Below are positions 7,050 through 16,104 of a stretch of DNA of 64,000 nt, one piece after another. The DNA comes from CAYPHY01 sp964410625. GTDB lineage: Bacteria; Chloroflexota; Anaerolineae; Promineifilales; Promineifilaceae. The notes beneath the pieces are model-generated. The model saw only the letters and a program-made list of their open reading frames with translations, was not told where the DNA came from and made no database searches. Positions within the stretch are counted from its first letter, which is position 1, and each line of letters begins with the position of its first letter. Location of the stretch: the NCBI GenBank assembly GCA_964410625.1, contig CAYPHY010000003.1:62001-126000 (forward strand), written 5' to 3'. The position numbers were made by a program, and so were the translations under genes.

Positions 7050-9719
7050 ATGGTATCTTCTTTGCGGTTGAGCAGTGATTGGTTTGCCCGGCATGATGAT
7101 GAGGCAGTGTGGCGGCCGGTGGCGGTTCCTGGTTCGTGGGAGGTGGCTGGTTTCCCTAAGGATGATCCCGGCCCCATCTGGTATCGCACGACTTTTGTTG
7201 TGCCGCGCGAAGGAGCGCGGTTCTGGTTGCACTTCGGCGCGGTCAGCTATCATTGCCAGATTTTTGTTAATGGGCAAAGGGTCGCTGCCCATACCGGCAT
7301 GTGGGATGCTTTTCGTGTAGAAATTACCGATGTGGTTGAACTGGGGCAAACGGCCGAATTGACCCTGCAAATCGAAAAACCCGCCAGCTTGACCGCCGGT
7401 TATCAATCCCCCTATGTCTCCGGTAACTTTCCTTTGCGCGAGACGGCCGCCGGGTTTCTCCCCTATGTCTGGGGCCATGCCTTTGGCGGCGTGTGGCAGG
7501 ATGTGTGGTTGGTGACAACGGGGGCGGTAGTGATTGATGAGATGGCAGTGAGGGGGCAGCGGGCAGGTGGCAAGTGGCAGGTGGTAGTGGAGGCGCATTT
7601 AGACGGTCTGGAAAGCGTAGAATTGGGCCAAGCTACCGTCGCTTTAACGGTTCAAAACCCGCAGGGAGAGGTTGTTTATTCGGTTCAGGAAGCGGTGTCG
7701 GCCGCTCAACTGACCTGGACGGCCGACATCCCTGATCCACAGCTTTGGCATCCCGATCAACCCAACCGCTATCTGGCTCGTCTGGAGATAACCGGTAGCG
7801 ACCGGCGCGAACTTCCCTTCGGACTGCGCTCGCTAACGACCGAAGGCAGCGTTATTTGTCTGAACAACGAGCCGATTTATCCGCGTCTGATCCTGTCTTG
7901 GGGATGGTATCCTGAATCGAGTTGCCCCCATCCAGAGCCGGAGCGTGTTTATGCTGACCTGCGCCGGTTAAAGGAGATGGGCTACAACGGGGTCAAGCTC
8001 TGTCTTTGGTTCCCGCCGTCATATTACTTCGACATAGCAGATGAATTAGGGATGTTGCTCTGGCTGGAGCTGCCTCTCTGGTTGCCGGTGGCGGGTGAAC
8101 ATTTCCGCCAACAAACGGCCGCCGAACTACTACGCCTTGCCAAACAGGCACGACACCATCCATCGATCATCCTCTATACCATCGGCTGTGAGCTGGATGG
8201 GGCGGTAGATGGCGCATTCTTGCGCCAGATGTATGCCGAGGTAAAGGCGTTGGTTGGTGATGCGTTGGTACGTGACAATAGCGGCTCGGCCGAAGCCTAT
8301 GGCGGTGCGTTGGACGAGGCGGCCGACTTCTACGACCACCACTTCTACGCCGATCAACAGTTCATGCCTGCGCTGCTCGATACCTTCGCCCCTACCTGGC
8401 GTAAGTCGCAGCCGTGGCTGTTTGGTGAGTTTTGCGATTACGATTCGTTACGCAACATCCCCCACCTGGACGCGAATCGCCCCTATTCAGCATGGTGGGA
8501 GGTGGACAACCCCCAGGGGGTGCGGGCGGCCGATGATATGGTTGACCAGCGAAGCAGATTGCGGGAGAGTGGTTTGTGGGCACAAGCTGAGGCGTTGCAC
8601 CGACTATCCAACCGCCAGGCATTGTTGCATCGTAAGTTGACTCTGGAACTCGTTCGCTCGCGGCTGGACACCTCCGGCTATGTGGTGACCGGCGAGCGGG
8701 ATACACCCATCTCCACTGCCGGGATGTGGGATGATCTCGGCCAGGATAAGTTCAGCCCCGAAGAATTTCGCTGCTTTAACCAGGATACCGTTATCTTGCT
8801 TGGCTGGCGACGGCGGCGCGAATGGGTGGTGCGCGGCGACCGGGTGGCCTATTGGGACCCTTATTGCTATCGTGCTGGCGATCCAGTACGCGCCGAGATC
8901 TTCTTGTCCCACTTCGGCCGCGAGTCTGGCGTCGCCCAGGGCGGCTGGTCGGTTGCCTTCCCCGGCGAAGCCCCTTTTGCAGAAGGGAAGGTGGATAGTG
9001 CAACTATCTCCTCTGGTCAGGTGGGGCCGATTGCCCTGATTCAATTTGTTGCGCCACAAATAGAGGCCCCGCGCCGCGCTGATTTGCGCGTGTGGGTGCA
9101 GATCGGTCAATTGGTCAGCGAAAATGTATGGCGGTTGTACTTCTTTCCGGCGGCCTCTTGGACAGGGATTCGGCCGATCACCCTCCTTGATCCGCGCTCG
9201 CGACTGCCGGAATTGGCCGGTATGGTGGAATGTCATCAAACTTTGTCCCCTGACCGGGTAGGAATCTTTAGCCTGTGGACGGAGGAAATCGCCCATTTCA
9301 TTGAAGCTGGGGGACGCGGGATTCTCTTACTTGAACGTGATGGCTTACCCAGTCCGGTGGAGAAGGTGGCGCGGCCGTTCTGGCGTGAGACGCTCAAGTT
9401 TGCCATCCCGCACCCGGCCTGGGGCGACTTCCCTGAAGCGGACGATCCCCATGTGCAATTTTATAGCATGGCTCCTGATGTTGCGTTGGATACCTCAGCC
9501 TGGGGAGATAAAGTACGGCCGATTTTCCGCCGATTGGACACGCGGCAAATAAAGGTAGAGGATTACGCGGCCGAATTGCTGCTGGGTAAGGGGAGACTGA
9601 TCGTGACAACACTACGACTGGACGGCCGTTTAGGGAATCAGCCATCTGGTTTGGCCTATCATCCGGCGGCCGTGCACTTAATTACTTGTTGGGTTCGGTA
9701 CTTACAGGATTTGTCTTAA
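7050..9719 (+). CDS. Glycoside hydrolase family 2 protein
   Basis: 889 residues with standard GH2 layout. A sugar-binding jelly roll comes first (VAVPGSWEVAGF near residue 25; IWYRTTFVVP; GGVWQDVWLV), then an immunoglobulin-like domain, then a TIM barrel. Probable acid/base is Glu381 in TIGCELD; most family members have GNE here, so Cys replaces Asn. Probable nucleophile is Glu460 in WLFGEFCDYD. The C-terminal third is less typical and may be an additional sandwich domain. There is no signal peptide, so action is likely on imported oligosaccharides. Specificity (galactoside, mannoside or glucuronide) cannot be told. The start lies directly after a repeat hairpin. Confidence 0.88.
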   Translation: MVSSLRLSSDWFARHDDEAVWRPVAVPGSWEVAGFPKDDPGPIWYRTTFVVPREGARFWLHFGAVSYHCQIFVNGQRVAAHTGMWDAFRVEITDVVELGQTAELTLQIEKPASLTAGYQSPYVSGNFPLRETAAGFLPYVWGHAFGGVWQDVWLVTTGAVVIDEMAVRGQRAGGKWQVVVEAHLDGLESVELGQATVALTVQNPQGEVVYSVQEAVSAAQLTWTADIPDPQLWHPDQPNRYLARLEITGSDRRELPFGLRSLTTEGSVICLNNEPIYPRLILSWGWYPESSCPHPEPERVYADLRRLKEMGYNGVKLCLWFPPSYYFDIADELGMLLWLELPLWLPVAGEHFRQQTAAELLRLAKQARHHPSIILYTIGCELDGAVDGAFLRQMYAEVKALVGDALVRDNSGSAEAYGGALDEAADFYDHHFYADQQFMPALLDTFAPTWRKSQPWLFGEFCDYDSLRNIPHLDANRPYSAWWEVDNPQGVRAADDMVDQRSRLRESGLWAQAEALHRLSNRQALLHRKLTLELVRSRLDTSGYVVTGERDTPISTAGMWDDLGQDKFSPEEFRCFNQDTVILLGWRRRREWVVRGDRVAYWDPYCYRAGDPVRAEIFLSHFGRESGVAQGGWSVAFPGEAPFAEGKVDSATISSGQVGPIALIQFVAPQIEAPRRADLRVWVQIGQLVSENVWRLYFFPAASWTGIRPITLLDPRSRLPELAGMVECHQTLSPDRVGIFSLWTEEIAHFIEAGGRGILLLERDGLPSPVEKVARPFWRETLKFAIPHPAWGDFPEADDPHVQFYSMAPDVALDTSAWGDKVRPIFRRLDTRQIKVEDYAAELLLGKGRLIVTTLRLDGRLGNQPSGLAYHPAAVHLITCWVRYLQDLS

Positions 9720-9725
9720 AGGTAC

Positions 9726-9914
9726 TCAAAACGGAGTGGGGATTTCCAGTTGTTTACAGATACGTCTGGCTGTGTAATCGGGAATTTCTCGATGGCGAGG
9801 TATGGAAGTGCGAAGCCTCTTGGTTGGATTCTCCCAAATGGAGTGTTCCGCACCCTCTCGAACGAATTGGCACCCATGCTGGCGTAGATGTTCGAGTAGA
9901 TCACGTCGTTTCAC
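9726..9914 (-). CDS. hicA: HicA-type mRNA interferase toxin
   Basis: A 62-residue double-stranded-RNA-binding-fold toxin. MKRRDLLEHLRQHGCQFVRE, then HSIWENP and the VPRHREI-like SIPRHREIPDYTARRI are the classic HicA pattern. The His in EHSIW is the expected catalytic residue. The product would cleave mRNA when free of its antitoxin. The start overlaps the end of hicB by four bases (ATGA type), so the pair is translationally coupled. The antitoxin comes first, the less common order in textbook examples but frequent in cyanobacteria and Chloroflexota. Confidence 0.9.
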   Translation of the reverse strand: MKRRDLLEHLRQHGCQFVREGAEHSIWENPTKRLRTSIPRHREIPDYTARRICKQLEIPTPF

Positions 9915-10195
9915 GAAATAGCTTCCTGTGGTGTTAAAGTGACGCGGGATGCAGCTTGTAGGAACAGGTGAATTGGCTCCTCTAAATCTGCCTCGGAATC
10001 GGTGTAACTAGGATCGGGCTGTGGAAGCGGATCCCCTTCGAGCAAATAGGTTTCTGCCATATCTACCAGGGCGCTTGCCAGTAACCGGCGGGCTTCGTTG
10101 AGATCCGTTCCCCAAGTGATTACCCCAGGAAAATCAAGTACTTCGGCATGAACGCCTTCGTCAAGATATTTGTACATGGCTTTGTAGGTCAACAT
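9911..10195 (-). CDS. hicB: HicB-type antitoxin
   Basis: A 94-residue partial-RNase-H-fold antitoxin. DEGVHAEVLDFPGVITWGTDLNEARRLLASAL is the HicB core, with the typical acidic linker afterwards (PDPSYTDSEADLEEP). The C-terminus is short and no clear ribbon-helix-helix or HTH domain is seen, so DNA binding for autoregulation may rest on few residues. It sequesters HicA. An AAAGGT lies about 11 bases before the ATG. Its promoter appears to be in the gap shared with the divergent gene at 10277. Confidence 0.88.
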   Translation of the reverse strand: MLTYKAMYKYLDEGVHAEVLDFPGVITWGTDLNEARRLLASALVDMAETYLLEGDPLPQPDPSYTDSEADLEEPIHLFLQAASRVTLTPQEAIS

Positions 10196-10218
10196 GACTT
10201 CATTTTACCTTTGTTATA

Positions 10219-10265
10219 TCTATCTCTTATCCCTAGATTATAGATAGAGAGACTTTAACTGCAAA
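10219..10265 (-). promoter_or_regulatory. Putative hicBA promoter and operator
   Basis: On the minus strand TATAAT lies at 10242-10237 with TTTGCA at 10265-10260, spacing 17. The -10 is embedded in an inverted repeat with seven-base arms TCTATCT and AGATAGA, a plausible autoregulatory operator. Inference from sequence only. Confidence 0.45.
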
Positions 10266-10276
10266 CGGTGGATAGT

Positions 10277-11464
10277 ATGAAAATAGGTGTCATTTCCCCA
10301 CAAGATTGGAATTTGCCTGTCGCTCAAGCAGATGATGAGCCGATTCCTGGCCTGGATGTCACGGCCGCCGAACTGGAGCGGCGCGTCCGTCATTGCACCG
10401 CAGATTGGTTGCCGCGTCATTTTGATCAGCAGGTCGGGGCGTTCTATGGCTTTTACCGCGCCCCAACCCGCGAATTTGAACCACCGCAAACGGTGAACCT
10501 GATCGCTCCCTGGCAATTGTTGGCGGTCTATGATCGCTACCAGGATGAGGAACTATTGACGATGGCTCAGCGGGCGACGGAGTGGTTCTACCAACGCTTT
10601 GTTGTCACCCATCCGATGAGTGTCGTCATTGGCGGCGTGCGCGAACGGTTGCCGGAGGGTGGGTTGTGGACGAAGTTCGCGGCCGAATTTGTGCTGCTCA
10701 ACCTCGGCCTTTACCAACGGATGGGAGAGCCGGTATTCCTGGAACGAGCCAAACAAAGCCTGGGCTTTTTGGTGCAATCCTCTCGCTATGGCTTTGCCCC
10801 ACGTTATGAAATGGTCGCAAACGGCTGGCAGGCGTTGGGCTGGCAGTCGTTCGGCCGTGTGGTCGAAGCGTTTCTCTTGGCGGCCGAGGCGTTGAATGAG
10901 GAGAAATGGCTCGATTATGCCCGTCGTTGGGGCCAGTATGGACTGACTTTGTTGCAGGATGGTGGCCTCTACCTGATTGATGGCGACTATTTCAACACCG
11001 ACATCGCGGCCGATGAACTGCGTGCCTTCACCTTCCTTTATGAATTAACGAATGAGGCGGTGTATCTGGAAGCGGCCGAGGCGTTTGCTTCCTGGTTGCT
11101 GGCGCGGCAACAAGCCAACGGCGCCTGGCCGCTGACCATTGACCGTGATAGCAACATCGTCGTCACCACCATTGGCCCAGGCGACATTCCCAATATCGCC
11201 ATTTCCTTCCTCCGTCTCCACGCCGTCACCGGGAATGAGCTTTACCTGAATGGGGCAAAACAGGCGTTAAACTATTCACTCTCCACCCAGGTGTTGCCCG
11301 GCAGTGACCAGCCTTACGCCGATGATCCCAATGTGCAATGGGGCTTTTGGTCGTGGGACCCTTACTATGATTACACCCTATCTGGTGACCAGGCAACCCA
11401 CCACATCCGCGGCTACCTGTTCGCGATTGACTACCTGGCCTCTATTCAAAACAGCCTGTCCTGA
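10277..11464 (+). CDS. Six-hairpin glycosidase-superfamily protein
   Basis: About 395 residues with repeated pairs of helices (LLAVYDRYQDEELLTMAQRA, then FAAEFVLLNLGLYQR, then FGRVVEAFLLAAEAL, then AFTFLYELTNEAVYLEAAEA). This is an (alpha/alpha)n toroid like unsaturated glucuronidases or epimerases. Aromatic and acidic pocket candidates occur in GFAPRYE, FNTDIAADE and WGFWSWDPYYDY. I cannot assign the reaction. ATG 10277 is preferred over the GTG at 10268. Being on the same strand as the GH2 enzyme, it probably belongs to the glycoside-use group despite the intervening hicBA. Confidence 0.65.
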   Translation: MKIGVISPQDWNLPVAQADDEPIPGLDVTAAELERRVRHCTADWLPRHFDQQVGAFYGFYRAPTREFEPPQTVNLIAPWQLLAVYDRYQDEELLTMAQRATEWFYQRFVVTHPMSVVIGGVRERLPEGGLWTKFAAEFVLLNLGLYQRMGEPVFLERAKQSLGFLVQSSRYGFAPRYEMVANGWQALGWQSFGRVVEAFLLAAEALNEEKWLDYARRWGQYGLTLLQDGGLYLIDGDYFNTDIAADELRAFTFLYELTNEAVYLEAAEAFASWLLARQQANGAWPLTIDRDSNIVVTTIGPGDIPNIAISFLRLHAVTGNELYLNGAKQALNYSLSTQVLPGSDQPYADDPNVQWGFWSWDPYYDYTLSGDQATHHIRGYLFAIDYLASIQNSLS

Positions 11465-12981
11465 AAATAGCCACGCGGATCATGCGGATTTCCGTTGCTT
11501 TCTACAGCTGCTGTTGTCTCAAAAAAACGAGCGAACAGGAATGGAAGCAAAAAAGTAAAGGGGACGCCGAGCAGGTGGGCAAGCGCATGGTCGCCACCGA
11601 GCAGGGAGATACGGATGTGGCCGTAGATGATCACCGAAAGCTGGCTGGTCAGCAGGAAAAACAGACCAACACGTAACCAGTACGGCCGCCTCATCCCCTC
11701 CAGCAACAACCAGGGAAAAGGCCAGACAGCATACCAGATGCGAAAGTTGAGCGCCTGGAGCAGGTAGGCGAAGAAAATCTCGGCCGTGCTTTGCTCCCCC
11801 CTTCGGCCGCGCCATGTTTGCCAGAGCAGCCAGAGGGCGAACAAAGCAAACACCCCTTGAGCAACCAGACCAATCGCCGTAATATCGAGAGGCGGGCCAG
11901 GCAGCAACAGACCGCCAAACCAAAGCAGCGTCGTGGGTGCAAAGCTGGCCCCCTCAATCGCCTCACTCACCAGCCGAGAGGCCAGGCCAAATGTCGTTGT
12001 TAGCGTGCCGCGAATGGTGAGCGGCTCATCCCCAATCCCCGCCCAGGGAGCAAAAGCCAGCAGATTGAGCAGAACCCCTCCGCCAATTGTCAGCAGCGCA
12101 AAGCGCAACCGTTGGCGGCCGTCCTCCAACTCTCTTAAAGCGGCGATAAAAAAGAACGGCAATGCCAGCAGCGCGATAGGTTTGGTCAGCGGGGCAAGCC
12201 CCATAATCAATAAGCCCACAACCGGCCGTCCGCGACGGATGATCAACGTGCCAAGTAACAGCCAGAATATCATTAGCCCATCGTTATGAGCGTCGGTGAC
12301 AAATGTGAGTAGCAAGAACGGGTTCCAGGCCCATAGGGCGGTGAGTGATGAGCGAGTGGCCGGGTCAGAGGGTAAATAGTGAGGCAATAAATGCCACAAC
12401 AGCACGGCCGCGCCCAAAAGACAAACCACTCCCAGCAGCTTAAAGAGCAAAATTCCTGATAATAAATTGTCACCACTGATCGCCGTCACCCCGGCGGCAA
12501 CGCTCTCCCACAGCGGGCCATAGGGCGACGTTTCGGCCGCCCATTCACCAGCCAATGGCAAAAATGGATCATCGGCGAAGCTGATCGGCGGTGTCAGGAA
12601 AGGACTCTCTTCATAAGTGCTGCTGATTCGGCCGCGAATCACATAGCGAAAGACGTCCGTGGCGTTGATCGGATAGGTAAGTAGGTGGGGGAGGCAGAAG
12701 AGCAGTGTTACCAAGAGGACGGGCAACAGGCGAACTGGTGTAGACAGGCGGCCGACTTCCCGACACATTCGCAGATGGAGGATAAACAGGCCAACTAACA
12801 GCAAGCCATAGAGCAGCCCACTTGGTAAAGTCGGGGTAAAGGTACGAATGTCAAGGGCTGGGACTTTGGCGTAATGGGGAAGCAGCGGAAACCATAGCGC
12901 CATGAAAATGTAGATGACAAATGTGGCGAGAATGAGGCGCAGCAGGGGAGCAGAGGGGCGGAGGGGCAGAGGAGAGGACAT
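11446..12981 (-). CDS. GT-C fold polyprenyl-phosphate glycosyltransferase-like protein
   Basis: A 511-residue integral membrane protein with about 11-12 helices. The first extracytoplasmic region has TDVFRYVIRGR, then TSPYGPLWESVAA; the SPYGPLW motif is typical of GT87/alpha-1,6-mannosyltransferase-like proteins using a polyprenyl-phosphate sugar donor. A later AWNPFLLLTFVTDAHNDGLM loop also fits that family. The likely role is glycan or glycolipid extension outside the membrane. The C-terminus overlaps the convergent gene by 19 bases. No terminator is visible between the two. Confidence 0.75.
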   Translation of the reverse strand: MSSPLPLRPSAPLLRLILATFVIYIFMALWFPLLPHYAKVPALDIRTFTPTLPSGLLYGLLLVGLFILHLRMCREVGRLSTPVRLLPVLLVTLLFCLPHLLTYPINATDVFRYVIRGRISSTYEESPFLTPPISFADDPFLPLAGEWAAETSPYGPLWESVAAGVTAISGDNLLSGILLFKLLGVVCLLGAAVLLWHLLPHYLPSDPATRSSLTALWAWNPFLLLTFVTDAHNDGLMIFWLLLGTLIIRRGRPVVGLLIMGLAPLTKPIALLALPFFFIAALRELEDGRQRLRFALLTIGGGVLLNLLAFAPWAGIGDEPLTIRGTLTTTFGLASRLVSEAIEGASFAPTTLLWFGGLLLPGPPLDITAIGLVAQGVFALFALWLLWQTWRGRRGEQSTAEIFFAYLLQALNFRIWYAVWPFPWLLLEGMRRPYWLRVGLFFLLTSQLSVIIYGHIRISLLGGDHALAHLLGVPFTFLLPFLFARFFETTAAVESNGNPHDPRGYFQDRLF

Positions 12982-13106
12982 AGTTCAGTCGGCCGAGCAG
13001 CCAGATAACGCCGGAAGGTAAGTGAGCTTGTGGGTTAAGGTTAAGATAAACTGTGACAAGTCAAGTGCGGCAAGCAGTACTCCATCTCTTCACTAGCGGT
13101 GTACTC

Positions 13107-13156
13107 ACCGGCCACTCGTCACTCTCCACTCCCCACTCCCAACTCCCCACTCATCT
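13107..13156. repeat. Heptamer array, word ccactcc
   Basis: About six consecutive seven-base units (CCACTCG, TCACTCT, CCACTCC, CCACTCC, CAACTCC, CCACTCA). It encodes the last residues of the histidine kinase on the minus strand (GELGVGSGE) and its TGA stop. Confidence 0.75.
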
Positions 13157-14672
13157 CCGGTTCGGGGAGCGCAGGAAGCTCAGGGGGCGTTTCAAAAACT
13201 TGCACACGACGGCCGTGTTTCTCCAACGGAACCACAAGCGTCACCGTCGTCCCACTTTGCGGCGAAGATTCCACGCTAAGTGAGCCATCAATCCGGTCGG
13301 CGCGTTCGCGCATGTTGACCATTCCCAGACTGCCGCGCGTGCTATAGTCGCGCTCCACGCTAAAGGTATCGAAGCCGACACCATTATCATGGACGGCCGC
13401 CACAAACAGATTGTCCTCTTGCCAGAAGCGCACTTCAATCAGGGTAGCCTGGGAATACTTGCGAGCATTGTTCAGCGCCTCTTCGACAATCGCAAACACC
13501 ACGCCTTGGGCCTGTTTGCTGAGCGAATTTCCGTGTTCGCTGCCCGTCAACTTCATCTCCACGCCGCTTGCCTCCCGGTAACGTCTGAGCAACGACTCTA
13601 CGGCAACGCCCAGTCCCTGCGTCTCCAAGACCAACGGCCGCAGCGTGAAGAGCATATCGCGTACTTCGGCCGAGGTCTCTTTGGTCAGCGCCTCGACCTT
13701 GCGTAACTCTTCCTTCGCCCGCACTGGGTCCTGGTCAACCATATTGCGGATGAAGCTGAGGCGCATGGCGATGGCGGCGATACGCTGGGTGGGGCCATCA
13801 TGTAGGTCGCGGGCCAGTTCGCGCCGCGCCACTTCGTCCGCCTCGATCAGGCGTTGCTTCTCCGTTTCCAGGCGTTGGTACAACTGGGCATTTTGCAGGG
13901 CGATGACCGCCTGATCGGCCACCGCCCGAAAGAGGTCAAAGTGATCGTCGTCGAACTGCACGGCCGTTTCCGTGCCAATCACCATCGCCCCAAAGAGCTG
14001 GAAGCCAGCACGGAGGGGGACACAAACGGCGGTCAGACATTTGCGAAAGGCGGCAAACTCTTTTAGCTCCGGGTCGGTCAGCGGGTTGTTGGTGACGGTT
14101 AGCTCAGCCTGTTGCAAGGCTGCGCCGACCACCCCTTCGCGGCCGTTCAATACCCTTTCTTCGTCCGAGCCTAAAAAACGCCGTCGTGCCAGTGGCTTCA
14201 ATGCTCCATCCTCATAGAGGAAAACCGCTCCCACCAACGACTCGCGCGGGATACCCATTTCCTCCAGAGCAAGGCTGCATACATCCAATGACTGCTCCAC
14301 CACCCGCTCAAAACTCAGCGTCGCACTCAGGGTGGAGGCCATCGCCTGCAACGAAATCGCGCGATCGTTGGCCGCCCGTAACGAACGCAACTCCTTACCA
14401 TAAGCGTGGGTCAGTTCCAGATTGAGGGCTGTGCGTCCCTGATTCAGGTAATAACTGATCAGCACATAGAGTGCTATGAGGATGGCAGTGGTAATCAGTA
14501 GGGCGGGGAACCAGATAGATGTCGCCGATTGGGTCGCTGCTGTCTGCGAACCGGCATACAAAAGAACGAACGCAACGACCTGGACGATAATTAGCACGGC
14601 AATCAAGCCTGCTATCAACCGATTCAGGCGTCTAAATCGCTCGTTAATACTCCTGGAGATCGTATCAGACAT
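13119..14672 (-). CDS. GAF-domain sensor histidine kinase (NarX/LiaS type)
   Basis: About 517 residues. Two membrane helices lie near residues 15-75. A coiled linker and a GAF domain (residues ~110-270) come next, then HisKA_3 dimerisation with the phospho-acceptor His in ARRELARDLHDGPTQR, then HATPase_c with EEALNNARKYS (N box), DNGVGFD (G1) and RGSLGMVNMRERA. This kinase class normally phosphorylates NarL/LuxR-type regulators, and none is adjacent, so the partner is elsewhere. The start at 14672 is chosen because the upstream extension is unlike protein and runs into the promoter. The C-terminal tail is encoded by a heptamer repeat. Confidence 0.9.
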   Translation of the reverse strand: MSDTISRSINERFRRLNRLIAGLIAVLIIVQVVAFVLLYAGSQTAATQSATSIWFPALLITTAILIALYVLISYYLNQGRTALNLELTHAYGKELRSLRAANDRAISLQAMASTLSATLSFERVVEQSLDVCSLALEEMGIPRESLVGAVFLYEDGALKPLARRRFLGSDEERVLNGREGVVGAALQQAELTVTNNPLTDPELKEFAAFRKCLTAVCVPLRAGFQLFGAMVIGTETAVQFDDDHFDLFRAVADQAVIALQNAQLYQRLETEKQRLIEADEVARRELARDLHDGPTQRIAAIAMRLSFIRNMVDQDPVRAKEELRKVEALTKETSAEVRDMLFTLRPLVLETQGLGVAVESLLRRYREASGVEMKLTGSEHGNSLSKQAQGVVFAIVEEALNNARKYSQATLIEVRFWQEDNLFVAAVHDNGVGFDTFSVERDYSTRGSLGMVNMRERADRIDGSLSVESSPQSGTTVTLVVPLEKHGRRVQVFETPPELPALPEPEMSGELGVGSGE

Positions 14673-14736
14673 ACTGTAATTGACCCGGCTTACCCCTGGG
14701 CGCAAGATGATAAACCCTAGACGAAAAGCCAGGGCT

Positions 14737-14742
14737 ATTATA
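14737..14742 (-). promoter_or_regulatory. Putative -10 box for the GAF kinase gene
   Basis: Minus-strand TATAAT, 65 bases before the chosen ATG. The -35 region is weak (TATGAC-like, 17 bases upstream). Confidence 0.4.
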
Positions 14743-14842
14743 GTATATACGCTTTAGAAGTCATAAGAAAGGTGCGGCCGAAGAAGTTAACGCCTTTTTA
14801 TCTAACCGAAGAGCTATCAAGGTGATTATGCACCAATAGACA

Positions 14843-14921
14843 ATGAAAATCTCACGCAAAGACGCAAAGGACGCTAAGATTTTTACACTTTGCGCCCTGG
14901 CGTTCTTTGCGTAAGCTATTC
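14843..14921. repeat. Intergenic palindrome of the gacgcaaag class
   Basis: ACGCAAAGACGCAAAGGACGC on the left is matched by TTTGCGCCCTGGCGTTCTTTGCGT on the right, forming an imperfect hairpin just before the epimerase gene. Similar words recur across unrelated bacteria. Confidence 0.6.
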
Positions 14922-14937
14922 GAAGAGGAAAATTGGT

Positions 14938-16029
14938 ATGAAAGCGTTTATAACTGGTGGAGCCGGTTTTATCGGGCAGCATGTTGTGCAAAAATTGCTG
15001 TTGCGTGGGTATGAGGTATTTGGTTTAGCCCGCTCGGAGAAAAGCGCGGCCGTCCTGCGCAAGCTTGGGGCGCAGGTCGTTCCTGGTGACATTAACGATC
15101 AAGACTCCATGCGTGAGGCGATGGCCGGCAGCGATGTCGTGTTTCACTTAGCCGGTTGGTACAACTATGGGCAAAAGGGGCGTGAGCAAGCGGAGGCGAT
15201 CAATGTCGCCGGTACGCGCTCGGTGTTGCAACTGGCCCATGAGCTGGGTGTTCCGCGCATCGTCTATACCAGCACGATTGTCGTCCTGGGTGATACCAGG
15301 GGAGCGTTGGTAGATGAGAGTTTCTTCCAGGGCGGCCCCTTCCTCAGCGAGTATGATCGCACCAAGTGGCTGGCCCATTATAAGGTGGCTGCTCCCTTAA
15401 TGGAAAAGGGGGCGCCGATCATCACCGTCATGCCGGGTGTGGCCTACGGCCCGGGGGATACAAGCTGGCTGGCGGAGTTGATGCGCCTCTTTTATCGTGG
15501 CTTGCTCCCGGCCGTTCCTGGGCCGGATACGGTTGTTACCTATGCCCATGTCGAAGATATAGCCGAAGGGATTGTGCTGGCGGCCGAAAAAGGAGCGATC
15601 GGTGAAAGCTATATTCTCGCCGGGCCAGCCGTTCCGCTCGGCGAAATGGTTGACTTCTGGGCGCATCTGACCGGCAAACGCGCTCCGGCATTGGGCGTTC
15701 CGGCGAAGATGATGCGGCCGTTAGCCCCCGTTGTCAAGCAGGCGTCTGGCTTGCTCTCGCTCCCTTCTGTCTTTAGCGATGAATTAACGGGTATCTTAGG
15801 CGCGACCTACACCGGCCGTTCGGACAAGGCGCGAACGGAATTAGGCTGGCAGACTCGGCCGCTGCAAGTAGGGATGTTGGAGACGTTTGAATGGATCGCC
15901 GCCACCGAACCTCCTGGGGCGGGCGACCGCGAGAAGCGAATTGCCCTCATTGCCCTTGTGGCTGCCCTGCTCTTGTTCGTCCGCTGGCTCGTCGGCCGTC
16001 GCCCGAAAGAGTTAGTGGCTAGTGGTTAG
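14938..16029 (+). CDS. NAD-dependent epimerase/dehydratase with C-terminal membrane anchor
   Basis: A 363-residue extended short-chain dehydrogenase. The dinucleotide motif is FITGGAGFIGQHV at residues 4-16. The active site has STIVV in place of SSxxVYG and YDRTK supplying Tyr and Lys. PGVAYGPGDT fits extended SDRs. The reaction (epimerase, dehydratase or reductase of a sugar nucleotide or isoprenoid) is not determined. An unusual C-terminal helix IALIALVAALLLFVRWLVG followed by RRPKE should anchor it in the membrane. AGAGGA before ATG 14938 supports the start. The last residues LVASG and the TAG stop come from a repeat array. Confidence 0.85.
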   Translation: MKAFITGGAGFIGQHVVQKLLLRGYEVFGLARSEKSAAVLRKLGAQVVPGDINDQDSMREAMAGSDVVFHLAGWYNYGQKGREQAEAINVAGTRSVLQLAHELGVPRIVYTSTIVVLGDTRGALVDESFFQGGPFLSEYDRTKWLAHYKVAAPLMEKGAPIITVMPGVAYGPGDTSWLAELMRLFYRGLLPAVPGPDTVVTYAHVEDIAEGIVLAAEKGAIGESYILAGPAVPLGEMVDFWAHLTGKRAPALGVPAKMMRPLAPVVKQASGLLSLPSVFSDELTGILGATYTGRSDKARTELGWQTRPLQVGMLETFEWIAATEPPGAGDREKRIALIALVAALLLFVRWLVGRRPKELVASG

Positions 16030-16104
16030 TGGCTAGTGAAGTGATGAGTGGGGAGTGAGGAGAAGCCTTGCTCTCCACTCATCACTCCCCACTCTCCACT
16101 GCTC
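16012..16104. repeat. Heptamer array with complementary arms, word agtggtt
   Basis: The left arm is units such as AGTGGCT, AGTGGTT and GAGTGGG; the right arm is CTCCACT, CATCACT, CCCCACT and CTCCACT. They lie between the convergent epimerase and ABC ATPase genes and encode the ends of both proteins. It may work as a bidirectional terminator. Confidence 0.75.

Noticed and set aside
8604..9296. Open frame of 230 codons on the minus strand
   Set aside because: Antisense to the GH2 gene and without recognisable segments.
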